64,000 nt of DNA from Plecoglossus altivelis (Eukaryota; Chordata; Actinopteri; Osmeriformes; Plecoglossidae): assembly GCA_036571765.1 (NCBI GenBank), contig BROE01000022.1, forward strand, positions 7,843,575 to 7,907,574, given 5' to 3'. Below the pieces are notes generated by a model. The model saw only the letters and a list, made by a program, of their open reading frames with translations, did no database searches and was not told the origin of the DNA. A program made the translations under genes and the position numbers. Shown piece by piece: positions 40,286 to 50,603 of the stretch (its first letter is position 1; each line of letters opens with the position of its first letter).

Positions 40286-41457
40286 TTGCGAGCATCCCCC
40301 TCTCTTAGCTATATCCCTCCTTTATGGTTGATTCACCCAAACATGCAGTTCCAAACCCATCCAGAAACAACCTCATACTCTCCTCCAGCTTGCAGTCAAT
40401 CGTGCACAATTGAGCACACACACACTCACAGTACACTACAATATGTAAATCCCTCAGTCACCTCTACAATTTTTCTTTCACCTTCTCTTTCGCCTCTATT
40501 TCAAATTGACCTCGTGTTCTCTGCTGTGCACTTTGTCGTCTGAGACCAAAGCACAACCTGCATCCTTTGCCTGATGCCCCCTCTATCCCTCTGTCTCTCT
40601 GTCTCCCTCCATCTCTTTGGCCCCTCTCGCTCTCCCTCGGTAATCTCTACAGCTGTCTCTTTGCTGTGTGGTGGAAGTTGCTACCTCATCCGAACCCGGA
40701 CAGAGCGCTCACAGTATCAGCTCCGATGTGACTATGTATCGAGAAGAACCCATGTAACAAGGTAAGAGGGTGATTGAGACAAGGGAAAACAGAGGCAGAA
40801 ACAGGGACAGGGAGACATAATGAAGGAGAGAGACAGAGAGAGAGCGAGAAAGACAGGGCGAGAAAAAGTGGGAGACGGGAAAACAGAGAGATGGGGATTG
40901 AGACAGAAACACTGAAAGAGAGAGAGGCCTGACAACATCAGTTGTAAAGAGGGTGTTACTAAACAGGAAACTGTATTAAGATAGTGACTGCCCTCCCCTC
41001 CTCCACTCTCCTCATTTGCTCTCGTGCTCTCGGCTCACCCGAACAGGGTCAACAGCAACCTTTTACTAAATGTTAATCTAATTTAACCTATCATTTTTTT
41101 ATACAAAAAGAATGTATGGATTAACTACAGAAAACGCCTTATACGTAGGTGGTAAGGCCGCAGAACAAATCGCCACCTTTCTGTCAAGCTCGTCCTACAC
41201 ACACACACGCACGCACGCGCACACACGTAACCACATGATCTTCACAGCTGGCATGAGGTGTTGTGTTCTCTAAGCACTGTGGTACCAGTGGCAGCACGAT
41301 ACTGGTGGACAGAGGCTCAATAGTAATGTCCAGCACACACAGATAGATAAACACAATCACAGCAGATACTTTGTCATTATTCTTGACCCACAGCCAGAAT
41401 AACTTTGTAAACAAATCATTGTCTGGTGCTGGCCACAGCAGGGGGAATGAGAACAAC

Positions 41458-41534
<77 letters not shown>

Positions 41535-44383
41535 GGTAAGAGGGGGTGGAGAGAGAGGGTCAAAACAGAGGGATGTGGTATAAGGAAATAGGACACATGC
41601 TACTGCATGGGGCACAGGAAGTTCAGCAGTCGAAGTCAAATAAAAACAAAAACAAAGTGTGTTTGGTGGATGTTAGGGTAGAGAAAGAAAGCAGCAGGCA
41701 GAAGTTGAGGCCTTCGCCTCCGAGGAAGCAAGCAGCCAGGCAACACACCAGCCTGTCAGGAAGATGTCCAATTCCGGGCTCCCGTGGGCCCCTGAAGACT
41801 GTGTGTGGATGTGTGTGCGTCTGAGTACCGTGTGGGTGCGAATGTATGGTGTGTGGACCAAGCCCCACACTCTGAAGCCTAACTGGCACGTAAACAAAGG
41901 AGCATTCTGCATCTTGGAGCTCTGGGAAACAATTTTGGATTATTGCGTGGAATGGAACACCTGATTTCTCAGCAGTAGTCAAAATAATTAACAAGTTTGG
42001 CCTAGTCGAATCAAATGCATTGAGAATAACTTTCCTTGACATTCCATCCAATAAACAGAGCAACAAAAACCATCCTTCATAATCCACCAGAAAAATATTT
42101 TTAACAAAAAAACACATAGGCCTACAGCCTTACTGCAAATATTTGAAATTCTTGGAAAAATCCTAATCTGTGATTCACAGTCAAAATATTGAGATACTTA
42201 TGTCTCACTTTTTAGAAGAGATTAATGGAATCTAGTGTTGCTCTAGATCAACAGGATGACAGACAGACTGTGCTGCAGGTTCTGGGGCCCCAGCTCTCTA
42301 AACACAAGATTCTCTGTACAGGGCCTTACAACAGAGAGCCAGCCACAGGAACACGGGGCATTATCATAATCCCCAGGACCTTGAACCATCAGTCCCAGAA
42401 CTAACGGATCGATCAGTTCTTATTATCCTTTCCTTGCTTTTGTCCTAAGCTCTCAAATTTTCTCCAGCCAAACATCTGGTTGTTAGCTGGGGCATTTGGC
42501 TATGAGTGCTTGCTTGGTTTGTCCAAGTGAGTCATATTATTCCACCTGTAACCAATGAATGTATTCAGTCAAATCAACTTCAGTTATTCCATATTTATGT
42601 TGAGCTGCTAACTTGTTTGTTTTCTAGGTCCAGATGCTGGTGGAAAAAGAGTGATTAAGTGGCAGATTGAGACAGGCCAACGTGGGTATTTTAACTGAGA
42701 GAATCTGTGCTGTATTTTAGGCGAAGAGATATGACTGTTCTCCTATTAAACGGTTGATTGTTGTTGAGTCCATTTGAAATGCATTTGTAGGATAGCATCC
42801 TGTCAATGCAGGCTGAATACGTGGAGCAATACGGAAGCATCTATCAGGGAATAGGGATGCGACGCCCTTCCCTTCATTATTAGCGGCTGAGTAAAGGGAC
42901 TGGCATCCCTAAACAAGCGGTTCTGATAAGTGGGCGCAAAGGACAGTTAGAGTTTAAAGACCAATGACCCGTCCATGTCTGTATTAGGCAAGACCAAGTC
43001 ACAAGCTCTGGTGCTGATCCGCACCCTTCCCCTACCCCTCTTCCTGCCTCTTTTTTCTTTCGCTTCTGTCCGTCCTGCTCGCTCTCTTCATCCCCCTCTC
43101 CACAGTGACACAGCGGACTGTTCCCAACACTGACATCAGTACCATCCTCCATATCTCTTTCAGCCACTTCTCCTCATTTTACAATCACTCCAGCTACTTA
43201 CTGCCCTGAGGACACACACGCTCTCTGTTCAAACTGGTGTCTTCATGGGAGAGTATAGAGTTTCTCTGGACATTGACACTCAACTCTAAATTTGGGTTAG
43301 CTCAACCTTCTCACCTAACCTACAAATCCCAGAGACACCTGCAAATCCCCTCTCACATCTCCATGACAAAGGGACAAGAAATGCTTTTGGAGAGTGGTCT
43401 TCCACGTGTCGCTGATCTCATACCGCACGATCCTGCTTAGAGTCGAATGACTTTAAAGACTTTGACCTGCAAAGTAATACGTCTGGGCGTGTGGGTGTGT
43501 CTTTCATTCATGAATATACACTGCATTTTAGTATTTTGGGTCAAATTGCTCTAAAATAAAGCTGTATAATTTGCTACAGTTCCTTTCAATTCCACTCGTA
43601 ATTGGCTTTAATATCGTCGAAATTATGCATTCATTTGGAATTTTAGATATTAAGAAGATATTAAGTCACAAGCTCTTTAAGATTGAATAAGCATCACCCG
43701 TGCAGTGCGTGTCGTGGAATGCGTGGTATTGTTAAAAGGTGGGTGCGGGCGCGCGTCACGAGTTGACTCGGTTCAAGGGGTGCCACCTTTTGCTTTGTGA
43801 GCTGTCCTATATGAATTGCACATCTTCTGTATACATTTCACCAACATTGTCTACAGCCTACAATCAATTTCCACACCAAGCAAACAAATAACTTTTAACT
43901 AGCGCTTGATTTCACAACTAGCATACATCCCCATGCCTTGCGCCCCGTGTCTGCAAAAAAAATGCAATTTGAACCTCTTTAATATAACCAATATTAGAAA
44001 CTGGATTCGAATAGGATCCACGATGTCTGCCGAGTTGACAGGTAGCCGAGCCCACCGTGTTAGTGCCAGGTGTATTGAGCGACTGATTAGGCTACGATCA
44101 TTAAGGCTGTTCCCAACCAACCTGCGTAGCACTAGACTACTGTTGTTTCCGGGAAGTGTATGAAATACGAATTTAATTGATCTACCTTAATGATGCTGCT
44201 CCTACGCGGGGCTGCCTTCACCGATTCTAGCAGGATGGTGTCGGTGTCCTGGCCAGGGCTGGAGCGCTCCGCCATGGGAAGGATGACTCCGCTCCTCCTG
44301 CCCGCCCTGGACGCTCTCGGCGGCACGAACTCCTGGGTTCCATCGCTGCACAGACTGTCTCCGTGATACTCGCGTTCAGACAT
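11898..44383 (-). CDS. plcl1: plcl1-like gene, inactive phospholipase C-like protein (PRIP-1), whole coding span of 11 exons
   Basis: Seen: 11 exons join in one frame at 44383-44186, 21626-21552, 21451-21164, 20995-20714, 19713-18219, 18015-17810, 15996-15634, 14083-13880, 12768-12693, 12293-12184 and 12074-11898. The total is 3474 bp (1157 aa plus TGA). Peptides follow vertebrate PLCL1 end to end: APRRSSIIK, KKTVSFSSMPSEKK, ELKKVRPNSR, LRWEPSKKD, ADVANIWVTGLRYLVS, VVLDDDYIGDDFIGQY, NRRGGGKAQRRGLSVR and ESFTWNITVLK. Approximate regions are PH 95-211, EF-like 225-385, X-like 395-535, Y-like 620-735 and C2 785-905. Family knowledge: PLCL1 binds inositol phosphates and protein phosphatase 1 and scaffolds GABA-A receptor trafficking. 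It does not hydrolyse PIP2. Human PLCL1 is about 1095 aa. Odd: a 13-His run, a Pro/Ser-rich insert in the Y region, a GC donor after exon 5, and further loss of catalytic-site residues. The N-terminus and C-terminus favour PLCL1 over PLCL2. A teleost-specific duplicate cannot be excluded. Confidence 0.93.
12184..12293 (-). CDS. plcl1: plcl1 exon 10
   Basis: Encodes MEFHEELPRLGEKEGLKGRK and then ESFTWNITVLK, nearly identical to mammalian PLCL1. Acceptor catcag|GGATGG and donor AAG|gtgaaa. Confidence 0.93.
12325..12357. repeat. fragment resembling a common fish interspersed repeat
   Basis: The words caatcaaactttatttacat and agcac in plcl1 intron 9 resemble a motif that recurs widely in teleost genomes (CAATCAAACTTTATTTATATAGCAC, from memory). 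Only the core is present and no target-site duplication was recognised. Confidence 0.45.
12693..12768 (-). CDS. plcl1: plcl1 exon 9
   Basis: This 76-bp exon encodes MISAQKQLIENADAVQERIA and QVQRE, aligned with the LIE-x-ADTVQEKIVQCQK segment of PLCL1 (predicted helix). Acceptor attccag|ATGATC and donor GAAG|gtgaga. The phase-1 end is completed by GG of exon 10. Confidence 0.9.
12769..13879 (-). other. plcl1 intron 8
   Basis: 1.1 kb, with no other exon seen. It holds the 32-bp minisatellite, (TG)n at 13169-13206, (CA)n at 13360-13388, and an alternating purine-pyrimidine (GC)n core at 13695-13720 that could adopt Z-DNA. Confidence 0.7.
12829..12952. repeat. 32-bp minisatellite in plcl1 intron 8
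   Basis: Three identical 32-bp units (12829-12860, 12861-12892, 12893-12924), each starting gcagacacgctgacacgcag and ending caccaatag. A degenerate fourth follows. The perfect identity suggests recent expansion. Confidence 0.92.
13880..14083 (-). CDS. plcl1: plcl1 exon 8
   Basis: Encodes residues 970-1037: SATVSFKEQCGLPPVSKLKQ through YPCLEPLASLAD to LLTAYDT. This aligns with the PLCL1 C-terminal helical region (VSIKELCGLPP, YPYLEPLG, LTAYD). Acceptor gttccag|AGTGCC. The donor ACG|gttcgc is weak but is the only one that gives a gap-free alignment into exon 9. Confidence 0.9.
14084..15633 (-). other. plcl1 intron 7
   Basis: 1.55 kb without recognisable coding. A G-rich tract at 14453-14520 (gggtgggtg then repeated gggga) is the main feature. 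The rest is ordinary intronic sequence. Confidence 0.7.
15634..15996 (-). CDS. plcl1: plcl1 exon 7 (C-terminal half of C2 domain)
   Basis: Encodes residues 849-969: VNMPELALLRFVVLDDDYIG, DFIGQYSVAFECLQTGYRNV, then TNRRGGGKAQRRGLSVRRG and LREATDLREDGQ. Acceptor cctcag|GTCAAC and donor CAG|gtgagc. Identity to mammalian PLCL1 is very high in the LDDDYIG-D-FIGQY segment. Confidence 0.94.
15997..17809 (-). other. plcl1 intron 6
   Basis: 1.8 kb. Contains the compound microsatellite described separately. No additional exon is needed, since exons 6 and 7 join in phase without a gap. Confidence 0.7.
16788..17042. repeat. compound microsatellite (TG)n-(GA)n-(GGGA)n
   Basis: About 130 bp of (TG)n with a few interruptions, then about 16 GA units, then about 80 bp of (GAGG)n. 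The purine-only right half is a mirror-repeat type sequence able to form triplex DNA. It lies in plcl1 intron 6. Confidence 0.95.
17810..18015 (-). CDS. plcl1: plcl1 exon 6 (N-terminal half of C2 domain)
   Basis: Encodes the end of residue 780 to 848: VPPQTLRVKVISAHNLPKP, then GEVIDPYVVLELHGVPADCA and DDPLFDETFEFQ. This matches the first strands of the PLCL C2 domain. Acceptor gtggtag|GTGTGC and donor CAG|gttagt. The two-base phase fits the one base carried by exon 5. Confidence 0.93.
18219..19713 (-). CDS. plcl1: plcl1 exon 5 (EF-hand-like, X-like and Y-like regions)
   Basis: This 1495-bp exon encodes residues 282-779 and one base of 780. EF-like part: RLRFKEIQRSKEKL, FQEAYCELCTRPDVYFLLVQ. 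X-like part: LFHYYISASYRSYLLEDQ (about 407-424), then LELGVTDG, a 13-His run (469-481) and LEVVNKYAF. An acidic linker (about 570-586) replaces the usual X-Y linker. Y-like part: RLCRELSDLVS (about 621-631), a Pro/Ser/Thr insert, then VRLDSSNPNPQCYWKGG and GGCGFVLRPSVMRDEVSYFS. The exon ends in CCAG|gcaaga, a GC-type donor. The exon is notably GC-rich. Confidence 0.93.
19114..19152 (-). repeat. in-frame His-codon repeat in plcl1 exon 5
   Basis: Thirteen consecutive CAC/CAT codons (residues 469-481) lie where the X-domain loop after the ELD-type motif would be. Mixed codons suggest it is not a fresh slippage product. Confidence 0.95.
19714..20713 (-). other. plcl1 intron 4
   Basis: 1.0 kb. 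No coding signal between exons 4 and 5, which join directly as KEAK-VRLRFKEIQ. AT-rich in the middle (19900-20250). Confidence 0.7.
20714..20995 (-). CDS. plcl1: plcl1 exon 4 (end of PH domain, start of EF region)
   Basis: Encodes residues 188-281. It starts SLDLVALSADVANIWVTGL (end of the PH domain) and ends CPGIKEAK at the donor AAG|gtgaga. The middle (about 212-240) has a Gly/Ser-rich insertion relative to mammals. The acceptor cag lies directly against a (CCTT)n microsatellite. Confidence 0.93.
20999..21062. repeat. (AAGG)n microsatellite forming a splice-acceptor pyrimidine tract
   Basis: About 13 GGAA-type units on the plus strand. On the minus strand this is (CCTT)n ending ccttccag, directly at the exon 4 acceptor of plcl1. 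Confidence 0.95.
21164..21451 (-). CDS. plcl1: plcl1 exon 3 (first part of PH domain)
   Basis: Encodes residues 92-187 (VSSAADCLAFMQGGCELKKV onward to HGDDYQ). This is the N-terminal strands of the PH domain, including LRWEPSKKD and IKEVRTGKSTETF, which are strongly conserved in PLCL1/2. Acceptor ctatcag|GTGAGC and donor CAG|gtagac. In the family this PH domain binds Ins(1,4,5)P3. Confidence 0.93.
21552..21626 (-). CDS. plcl1: plcl1 exon 2 (PP1-docking motif)
   Basis: This 75-bp exon runs from the acceptor cag|GATCCT to the donor AAG|gtgtga. It encodes residues 67-91. It carries KKTVSF (residues 78-83), the conserved protein-phosphatase-1 docking segment of PRIP-1, followed by SSMPSEKK. It is too short to stand out as an open frame and was found by joining exons 1 and 3. 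Confidence 0.9.
22140..22185. repeat. (CA)n microsatellite
   Basis: About 23 dinucleotides with one GC interruption, in plcl1 intron 1. Confidence 0.9.
24360..25000. repeat. pyrimidine/C-rich low-complexity region
   Basis: Strong strand asymmetry: C with A or T dominates the plus strand for about 600 bp, with words such as cacccccctacacctcccc. It ends in (CA)n (24955-24990) and a triple 11-bp repeat cccctggtaac (24993-25021). Open frames here are Pro/Thr/Ser-rich artefacts of composition. Confidence 0.7.
25298..25324. promoter_or_regulatory. perfect 10-bp inverted repeat with paired CCAAT boxes
   Basis: aattggctgt and acagccaatt flank a 7-base loop. Both arms carry a CCAAT/ATTGG word. TAATTA-type homeodomain words follow (25334-25345). 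It could be a regulatory element inside plcl1 intron 1. No functional evidence. Confidence 0.3.
26738..27192. repeat. 19-bp minisatellite, about 24 units
   Basis: The consensus unit is gtgacctgtctttctgctt, with ttt/ctc/tcc/cac and a g/c-type variants along the array. Because 19 is not a multiple of 3, each frame passes through three phases of the unit. All three minus-strand frames stay open over much of the array, giving Gln/Arg/Lys-rich repeat peptides. These are not considered genes. Confidence 0.95.
27340..27422. repeat. (GA)n microsatellite
   Basis: GA repeats with two short interruptions, just right of the 19-bp minisatellite. Confidence 0.9.
28520..28612. repeat. (GGAA)n-(GAAA)n microsatellite
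   Basis: About 90 bp of tetranucleotide purine repeat in plcl1 intron 1. GGAA arrays are ETS-factor binding sequences in other vertebrates. Confidence 0.93.
30540..31760. repeat. long purine-rich (GA-rich) region
   Basis: Over a kilobase in which the plus strand is dominated by gagaga/gggaga words, mixed with ordinary sequence. No exon recognised. Confidence 0.6.
32108..32160. repeat. (TG)n microsatellite
   Basis: Interrupted TG dinucleotide tract in plcl1 intron 1. A (CACACG)n-type tract lies at 32481-32520 and another TG tract at 32803-32866. Confidence 0.9.
33793..35669 (-). other. two adjacent long open frames of unknown meaning
   Basis: Minus-strand frames of 253 codons (34554-33793) and 317 codons (35669-34716) lie 161 bp apart in different frames, inside plcl1 intron 1. 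Neither peptide resembles a family I recognise. Composition is unlike a typical folded protein (many Cys, Ser and a Gly run from a poly-C tract at 35169-35187). They may be chance, a lineage-specific transcript, or a decayed element. Confidence 0.15.
36937..37067. repeat. two (TG)n tracts, the second ending in poly-G
   Basis: TG repeats at 36937-36982 and 37035-37054, the latter followed by 13 G. Confidence 0.9.
38591..38642. repeat. (TG)n microsatellite
   Basis: About 25 TG dinucleotides with two TTTG interruptions. Confidence 0.9.
39415..39510. repeat. (CT)n repeat block
   Basis: CT dinucleotides in three runs separated by a duplicated cagtctcttgctctccct-type spacer. Confidence 0.9.
40237..40284. 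repeat. (TG)n microsatellite
   Basis: About 24 TG units, with one TA near the end. Confidence 0.9.
41461..41529. repeat. (AG)34 microsatellite
   Basis: An uninterrupted AG run of about 69 bp, the purest dinucleotide array in the window and probably polymorphic. Confidence 0.95.
44186..44383 (-). CDS. plcl1: plcl1 exon 1 (start codon)
   Basis: Encodes residues 1-66, beginning MSEREYHGDS and ending RRSSIIK at the donor AAG|gtagat. The RRSGV-x-LP element and APRRSSIIK match the PLCL1 amino terminus, which is disordered in the family. The ATG at 44383 is the only start that gives the family-like N-terminus. It lies 22.6 kb upstream of exon 2. Confidence 0.9.
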
Positions 44384-47300
44384 CGCAAGGTCTGAGGTTA
44401 ATGCTAATAGTTCAAGTTAACCAATTCAACGTTTTGCTTCGTAATAAGTTTCAACTGCTCGTTCGTCTGTATATGCCATTTAGCTACATGAACGTGAGTG
44501 GAGTCTGAGCCTTTCCTGAAATATACCGAAACATGAATCGAAAACGCATCTGACCTCTGGCGGTTCCGTTAGAACCGCCCATAGGGTAAATACAAAAAAT
44601 GTCCTAATTGCGCATAAAGTCTATCAAATTAAGTTTCCATCCATTCTACCCAAGGTCGCTAAGGCGCAAGACTTCGCTGAAATTAACTGAACAATCCCAC
44701 GATTGGTTATGTTTCTTCTCTTTGACTCTGACATCAAAACATGACCGACACGCACCAACTTGAATCACTATTTCACTTAATAATAGGTTTTCCCCTCAAA
44801 TAAAAGGCTCGGTGCAGTCCCGGTGGACGTGTACTCCGCGCAACAAGTCCCCTTGACTCCGTCTCTCCAGGAAAGTAAGAGGACTAGCCTGCCGTTCTGA
44901 ACAGACTCCTGTCACTTTCAGAGATGCTTGCTCAAACTAAATCTGAAGTGGAATCCTTGAAACAGCAGAACAATAATAACTATATTTTGATGTGGGTTAC
45001 CAAATTGTATCTTACTGTAAGAAGTCTATCAACCTTACCAAACGACTTGCATCGGCAAGACTAGGCTACCAATGAGCAACGGTGGAACTTCACGCAATTG
45101 CTTTGCTGGATAGTGCCAATGAAATCAGTGTTCCGGACATAAGGCCGCCAGCCGCGTTTACTCGACATAGCAGACGACTCCTGAAACAGACGATTTTTTA
45201 AGAGAATGCAGAACGTAACTGACAGTAGCACCGCCTCTAAACCTCCATCCCTCCTGCTTCTGCAAACGTGCTCCTCCCTTTTTCTCCTACAAATAATGAT
45301 TGAAGGGCCAAGCAGCCAATGCACATGGTCAGTAATGCACTTTGACAAAACAAGTTCGTTTGTGGGTGGAGTAAAAGGTTGTGGTCTCTGGAATGCCTCG
45401 CACAATTGGAAAATTCCCAAGTGTTCGCGCGGTCCGTGTGGAGATGGACACGCAGTAGTAGTGGACGGATGGACTGTATTAGACTTGATAATCTAGTGTA
45501 ACGGTACTAAGGCGACAGATGCCTCGAGGAAATAGAAAAGGGAGTTTGGCAAAAGGGGAGCAGCTCATATGAGATTTACTTCATGTTCCCAGGACCTACA
45601 CGTTCCACGATTTGTAGAAACAAACCTCATCTCCCGAACCAAAATAAATGAATGGCCATTTCATTGTTGAGGCCTTGCCAGTACCATACAAGTGTTTGTT
45701 TTGCCATACAATGTTAAATTATAAGAGTAATAATGAGAAGAATACATACACTTTTATTGCGCTTTCCTAGATTCTCAAAAAACTCTTCACGTGGTCAAAT
45801 AATGTAATTATTACATGAAAGTCACAATGGTAGTTAAAAGCTTAAGGACTTATGCAAAGGGGAGAAACAGAGAAAAGGGCGGATAACGTTAGACTTACGA
45901 CGCTCTACAAAAAAAATACGGGGAGGGAAGTACTTGAGACAAGTTTAATTTGGGAGTACTTTCTCTATAGCCTTTAATTGATAGCCTGACAACGACATCA
46001 AAAGATCGGAACGGGTAGTATTCAGGCTACTTATGTGTGTCATTCAGGGATGCAGGCCACATAAAAAATCTAGATATTGACGTTGAAAACGAATACATGT
46101 TTACAGTTGCTTGACAGACAATTAAGTTCACCGGTGATTATTCCCATGACTGTCATGTTCTTGGCTTCTTGCTTCCCTCTGCAGTTTATAAAACGCACTA
46201 CAAATAGTGCATTCTGACACTCCATCGAGTATTAGTCATCACACTTTAAGGCCAACAGTCAACATTTCCAGGCTTCAGAGCAGTGTTGAGAAGGCTACAG
46301 AGCAAGATTGGCTTTTAAAACTCTTTTAAATGTCGTCTAAAATGATGTGTGGGCCCATGCCGCTTATTCATTTTGAGCGATATTTCATGTGTGCCTTTCG
46401 TTTAGGTGAAATAGTTTACAGGTAGATGCGAATTAATTGTAACCAAAAAAACGTTCAGTTTTAGAAGGTATTCGCAACGACACAGCAAAACCTGAGCGGC
46501 GCGCCAGGTGAGAGGCAGCCCCCTGGTTGCACTGTGGAATGTGGACAGGCAGTGTCGAGGGTCATTAGCGCACGAGTCCGACCGCTCACACTTCCCCGCT
46601 GGTATCCACGCCTTACAGAGTGGGAAAACGGGAGATTCATACAAATGCTGGTGTTTTATATGGGTGTTACAACAATGTCCTATGTTTTCTTGTCATTTCT
46701 TTTCAGGACAATGTAAGTACGGTTAGGAATGACCCAACACGTTTTTGTTACCATCCGTGCCTCATGATATTATCTGACTTCAGGATGATAGATGCACACA
46801 ACCATCTACGGACTGTAATGATTTAATGGCTGACATTTGATCTCAAACCACTGTGAAAATGGAATTAAGTTTGTCAACAAATTGTCCAAGCGTCACATTA
46901 GAAGACAGGTCACTGGGATGGATGAAATCCAAGACGAGCCAGAGATCTAACAGCCTCTGGGACGTCCTGCTGAAACTGGTACTGTCTTGTTGACCTCCCA
47001 TGCTGGTGTGACAGCAGACAGAGACATGAGCTGGGCAGGGTGAATTCCTCAAACTCTGGTGCCAAGGGACATTTTATTCTGAACAAATTCATTTTTTTTT
47101 AGCCAATGAATTGTAGATGCAAACAAACATAGACCCACATATGCCTGTGACAGACAATCTTATACACAGCCAACATTCTCCAACTTAATTTGTATACACT
47201 GTTTTTCCTACTAAACCCTTTACTTCAAAATGTTCTTATTAGAAAGTAAGGCAAGGGTTAAAGTAAAGCTTTACCCACACAAAACAACACTGCACCAACG

Positions 47301-50300
47301 TAAAACCCTCAAAGAAGACAAAACCTCCACAGGATCACAGGATAACTCAGAGAGAGAGAAATAGCGAAGAAACCTTGAGAAGAAACCTTGTCCACACTTG
47401 GAAACATTTAGTGCTTTTTTTTATGTGCCATTAGTCATTTCATTAGAAGGCTTAAAAGCAAGCATTTAAACATGGCTTCAGCCAAGGACAGTGTTTTCCA
47501 AAATGTCGTCTGGGTGGCCCTTCATTCTTTGGAGATGGTGTTGTCGCACATCAGCAAACTATTTCCTAGCGACACATCAAAGTTTAACACTATAACTCTT
47601 GCAGCGCGTTCAAAGATTTTGTGTACTAGGTTTAGAAGAGGATGCAGGTTAAAGTTGTGTTTCAGTTTTGGAGTAAACTGTCTGGACATAGCATTATCTG
47701 ACAGCTAACAGATATCACAGGCCTAGAACCATTCCATACAGTTTGAGAACCACTCACGTCTATTGATGCATCTAGAGTCTCTGCATGGAAGTGCTAGTAT
47801 GGTGTTACTTTCTAAGTACTGAATCTTTTATTTGTCATGGTATCTCCCTTGCAAAAATAGACTTTCTTTTTAAACTAACTTCACTTTTTAAATAGCCTCC
47901 AGAACTCTCCACCCCCACTGCATTCCTCTTTGTGCGAGTGTGTGTGATACGTGTGTGTGTGTGTGTGTGTGCGTGTGTGTGTGTGTTTGTGTGTGTGTAA
48001 AACACCCTGGGCAGGTGTTTGAAGGAAAGCAGTTTGTCCAGCTGGTCACTGTGGGTGATATGGTTGTGTAGCAACAGAATATATCTGTCTCTTTTTGTCC
48101 TTATTTAACTTGGTTCCCCCCCACTGTGCTAGCTCCTGAAGCCAACACTATCTTTAAAGACTGCTACCTGCTCCACTATTGGCTGATAACGTTACATCCT
48201 AGAATGGGACACAGCATTTGAGAGACACACATTTCTCTGAACATGACGGGTACCCTTCCTTCCTTAGGTCACAGAACACAGAAGAGACCTCTGATGATAC
48301 CAACGTGTAATCTTGCCTCTACTGTAGCCTATACATTTATTGTTGTACACATGCGGTATGTGCATGCGAGTCAGGCTTTGACGTTTTCCTCAAACTCTTG
48401 ACACTAGATGGCGTTATACGCCAACTAATTGAACTACAAAACGTTCAGTCAATGTCAAGATTCAAAGACTCAAACCAGCGTGTTTCTAAGGCTATATTCC
48501 ATTTTTATTGTAAGATTTATTGATGACATTTTCGTTTTAATCGTTTGGTTCCTTTATTCCATCATCTCAATCCTGATGTTTTTTTCTGATCATTTATATT
48601 TCCCAACATTCTTTCTGAGTAGTAACTGCCCACAGCTCACATAACAGAAGAGAGGTTCTGAATGACTGGTCTGCCACAATGCCAGTCTCTGTTCACATGC
48701 TGGTATGTGCTATGATGCTGACCAGAGATGAACTGAAAAATATAAGAATTTCCAAAAATGCACCCGTTGAAGATACGATACAGAAGCCATGCCCTTATGC
48801 TTTGCAGCAGGTGCTTTCCAACAGCTGGTACAGAGACCACCAGTCCCTCCAACTTCCTCTCTCCACACACAAAGGGATAAATATACATCCTATAATTACA
48901 AACGTGTTCAAAGACCACTGCAGTTCGTAGCTTTCAACAGTTTTTATTATATTAGCTGCATTTGACTGCGTCCTTCCTTTACTTCCTCCCATGTTTCCTT
49001 CCTTCCTTATATGTTCTCCTGCTTCATGAACGTACGAGCGTATAAAACCTCGAGCCCCATGTAAATCCTCATTTCGTGGTATGTTGACATTGCTGCTGCA
49101 TGACATATGATTGTGGTCATTATTGCCCTTAAACGATGACGAAACCATTTGACTTTCAGAACAGAAAAAATCACAGAGCAAAAAAATGGAAATGAGGCTA
49201 TCCCAACTTTTTGGAGTACTCTGTTATGTTTGGCAGATGGTCCGGTCAGATAGTGAAACGGATCTAAAAGAATGGCGTGTGGGAGGGCAGAACACTGTGC
49301 TGCACAGCTGGCACCTGTTGGGTCCTCTGAGGGCCTGCAGCTGGATTACTACACGTGCTTCAGCTGCTATGACGACATTCCAGATTCCATTCCTATGAAC
49401 GTGAGCATCTCATTCTCATGTAGAAAGAAAGAGAGACAGAGAGTTGCATAAATGTGAGTGAGGAAGGGAATCTAGAGGCTGGATAGTGTATTGCCTGAGG
49501 TCAGAGTTTTGGGGGGATCTGGTATACTTGAGATGGTGAACACACAAGTGAGGGGGTTTTCAATTGACTGGCCAAGATGCTCTAAGGAACCCCATACCAC
49601 GTGGGATCCATTACCTCTCAACGCTGGTCTAGGATTGGTGGGAAGGAGTAATGGGCTTTGTGGCATAAGGCATATTGCCCAAATAATGCCTCTTTCTGTT
49701 ACAACTCATTAAGACATACAGTAGGTGTTGGATTTCTAAGACTGCAAATCAGAAGTTGATGTAGTCAACACATCGTACAATTACCGGTCACTCTAGGAGT
49801 GAAGAGTCATAGGTGTATGGTAATTACCATAAAAAAGGACGTTGGACTTTCGTCATTTCACAGATAACGTGAAACATCATGATGGATTAACCTTTGATAC
49901 AGATCCGCTGTCGTCTTTAATCATGCATATTCGTTACGGTAACAATACAAAGACTTGTAACTCATGAGCGGATCAAATTAGACGCGCATTATTGTGAATG
50001 CTGACAGACTGCATGTGCTTTATTATTCACACTTTCCTCTCTCTATGCAGCAACCGCTTCCTCTATGTCAGATGTTGTTGCTCCTTAAATCAGCTCGCCC
50101 ACGTTCCTCCCATTTTTTCTGTCTCTAGCGAGAGGCCACGCTTTGCGTTCCTTTATGTAGGTTTCGGGTCTCAGATTTGTTCATTTACACTTTCCGTGGA
50201 CAACATTGTGACACGTTGTCATATTTTTTTTAACAATTATTTGCAACAAAGTAACAGCACGCGCCTCCTTGGAAAGTGTCAATCATAACTTTTTCCGTGA

Positions 50301-50603
50301 GTTTTTTCCTTCTTCTTTTCCCTTAGCAGTCAGCTCCACGCTCCACACGCGCCGCGGTGAGATCAAGAATCCAACGACTATATTCCACGCTCTCAGTAAC
50401 AAAAAATTCTTAGACCTTCGGATAATTGAGGAGTAACGTTTGAAGCCTATTGCAGTGAGAGGGTTATGTTGGGTCATTTCAAGGGATTAACTATTGAGCT
50501 CAGGATGGAGCAATCCCGTTAACTTCATATCAGGAGCAAGTCTGTTCGTAGCGGAGAGGGCTCTTGCCGTGACCGAGCTGTGTGAGCTGGACATCCCGCC
50601 ACG
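44384..50603. other. divergent intergenic region between plcl1 and rftn2
   Basis: 6.2 kb between the two start codons, which point away from each other. It should contain both promoters and 5' UTRs. No TATA box or CpG island was placed with confidence. (TG)n at 47949-48000. aagaaaccttgagaagaaac near 47370 vaguely resembles a fish repeat. No conserved exon seen. Confidence 0.6.

Larger units (their letters stand above)
21627..44185 (-). other. plcl1 intron 1 (22.6 kb)
   Basis: Between exon 1 (donor AAG|gtagat at 44185) and exon 2 (acceptor cag at 21627). No conserved exon of another gene recognised on either strand. Content: many microsatellites, a 19-bp minisatellite, pyrimidine-rich 24.3-25.0 kb, and long purine-rich tracts 30.5-31.75 kb and 35.85-36.9 kb. 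Two unusually long minus-strand open frames lie at 33.8-35.7 kb. Large first introns in such genes commonly hold enhancers. None can be proven here. Confidence 0.75.

Noticed and set aside
41184..41639. 151-codon minus-strand frame with a long Leu/Ser run
   Set aside because: The run is the (AG)34 microsatellite on the opposite strand. No other support.
45061..45420. 119-codon minus-strand frame upstream of plcl1 exon 1
   Set aside because: No resemblance to a known protein, no strong start context, and it does not join plcl1 exon 1.
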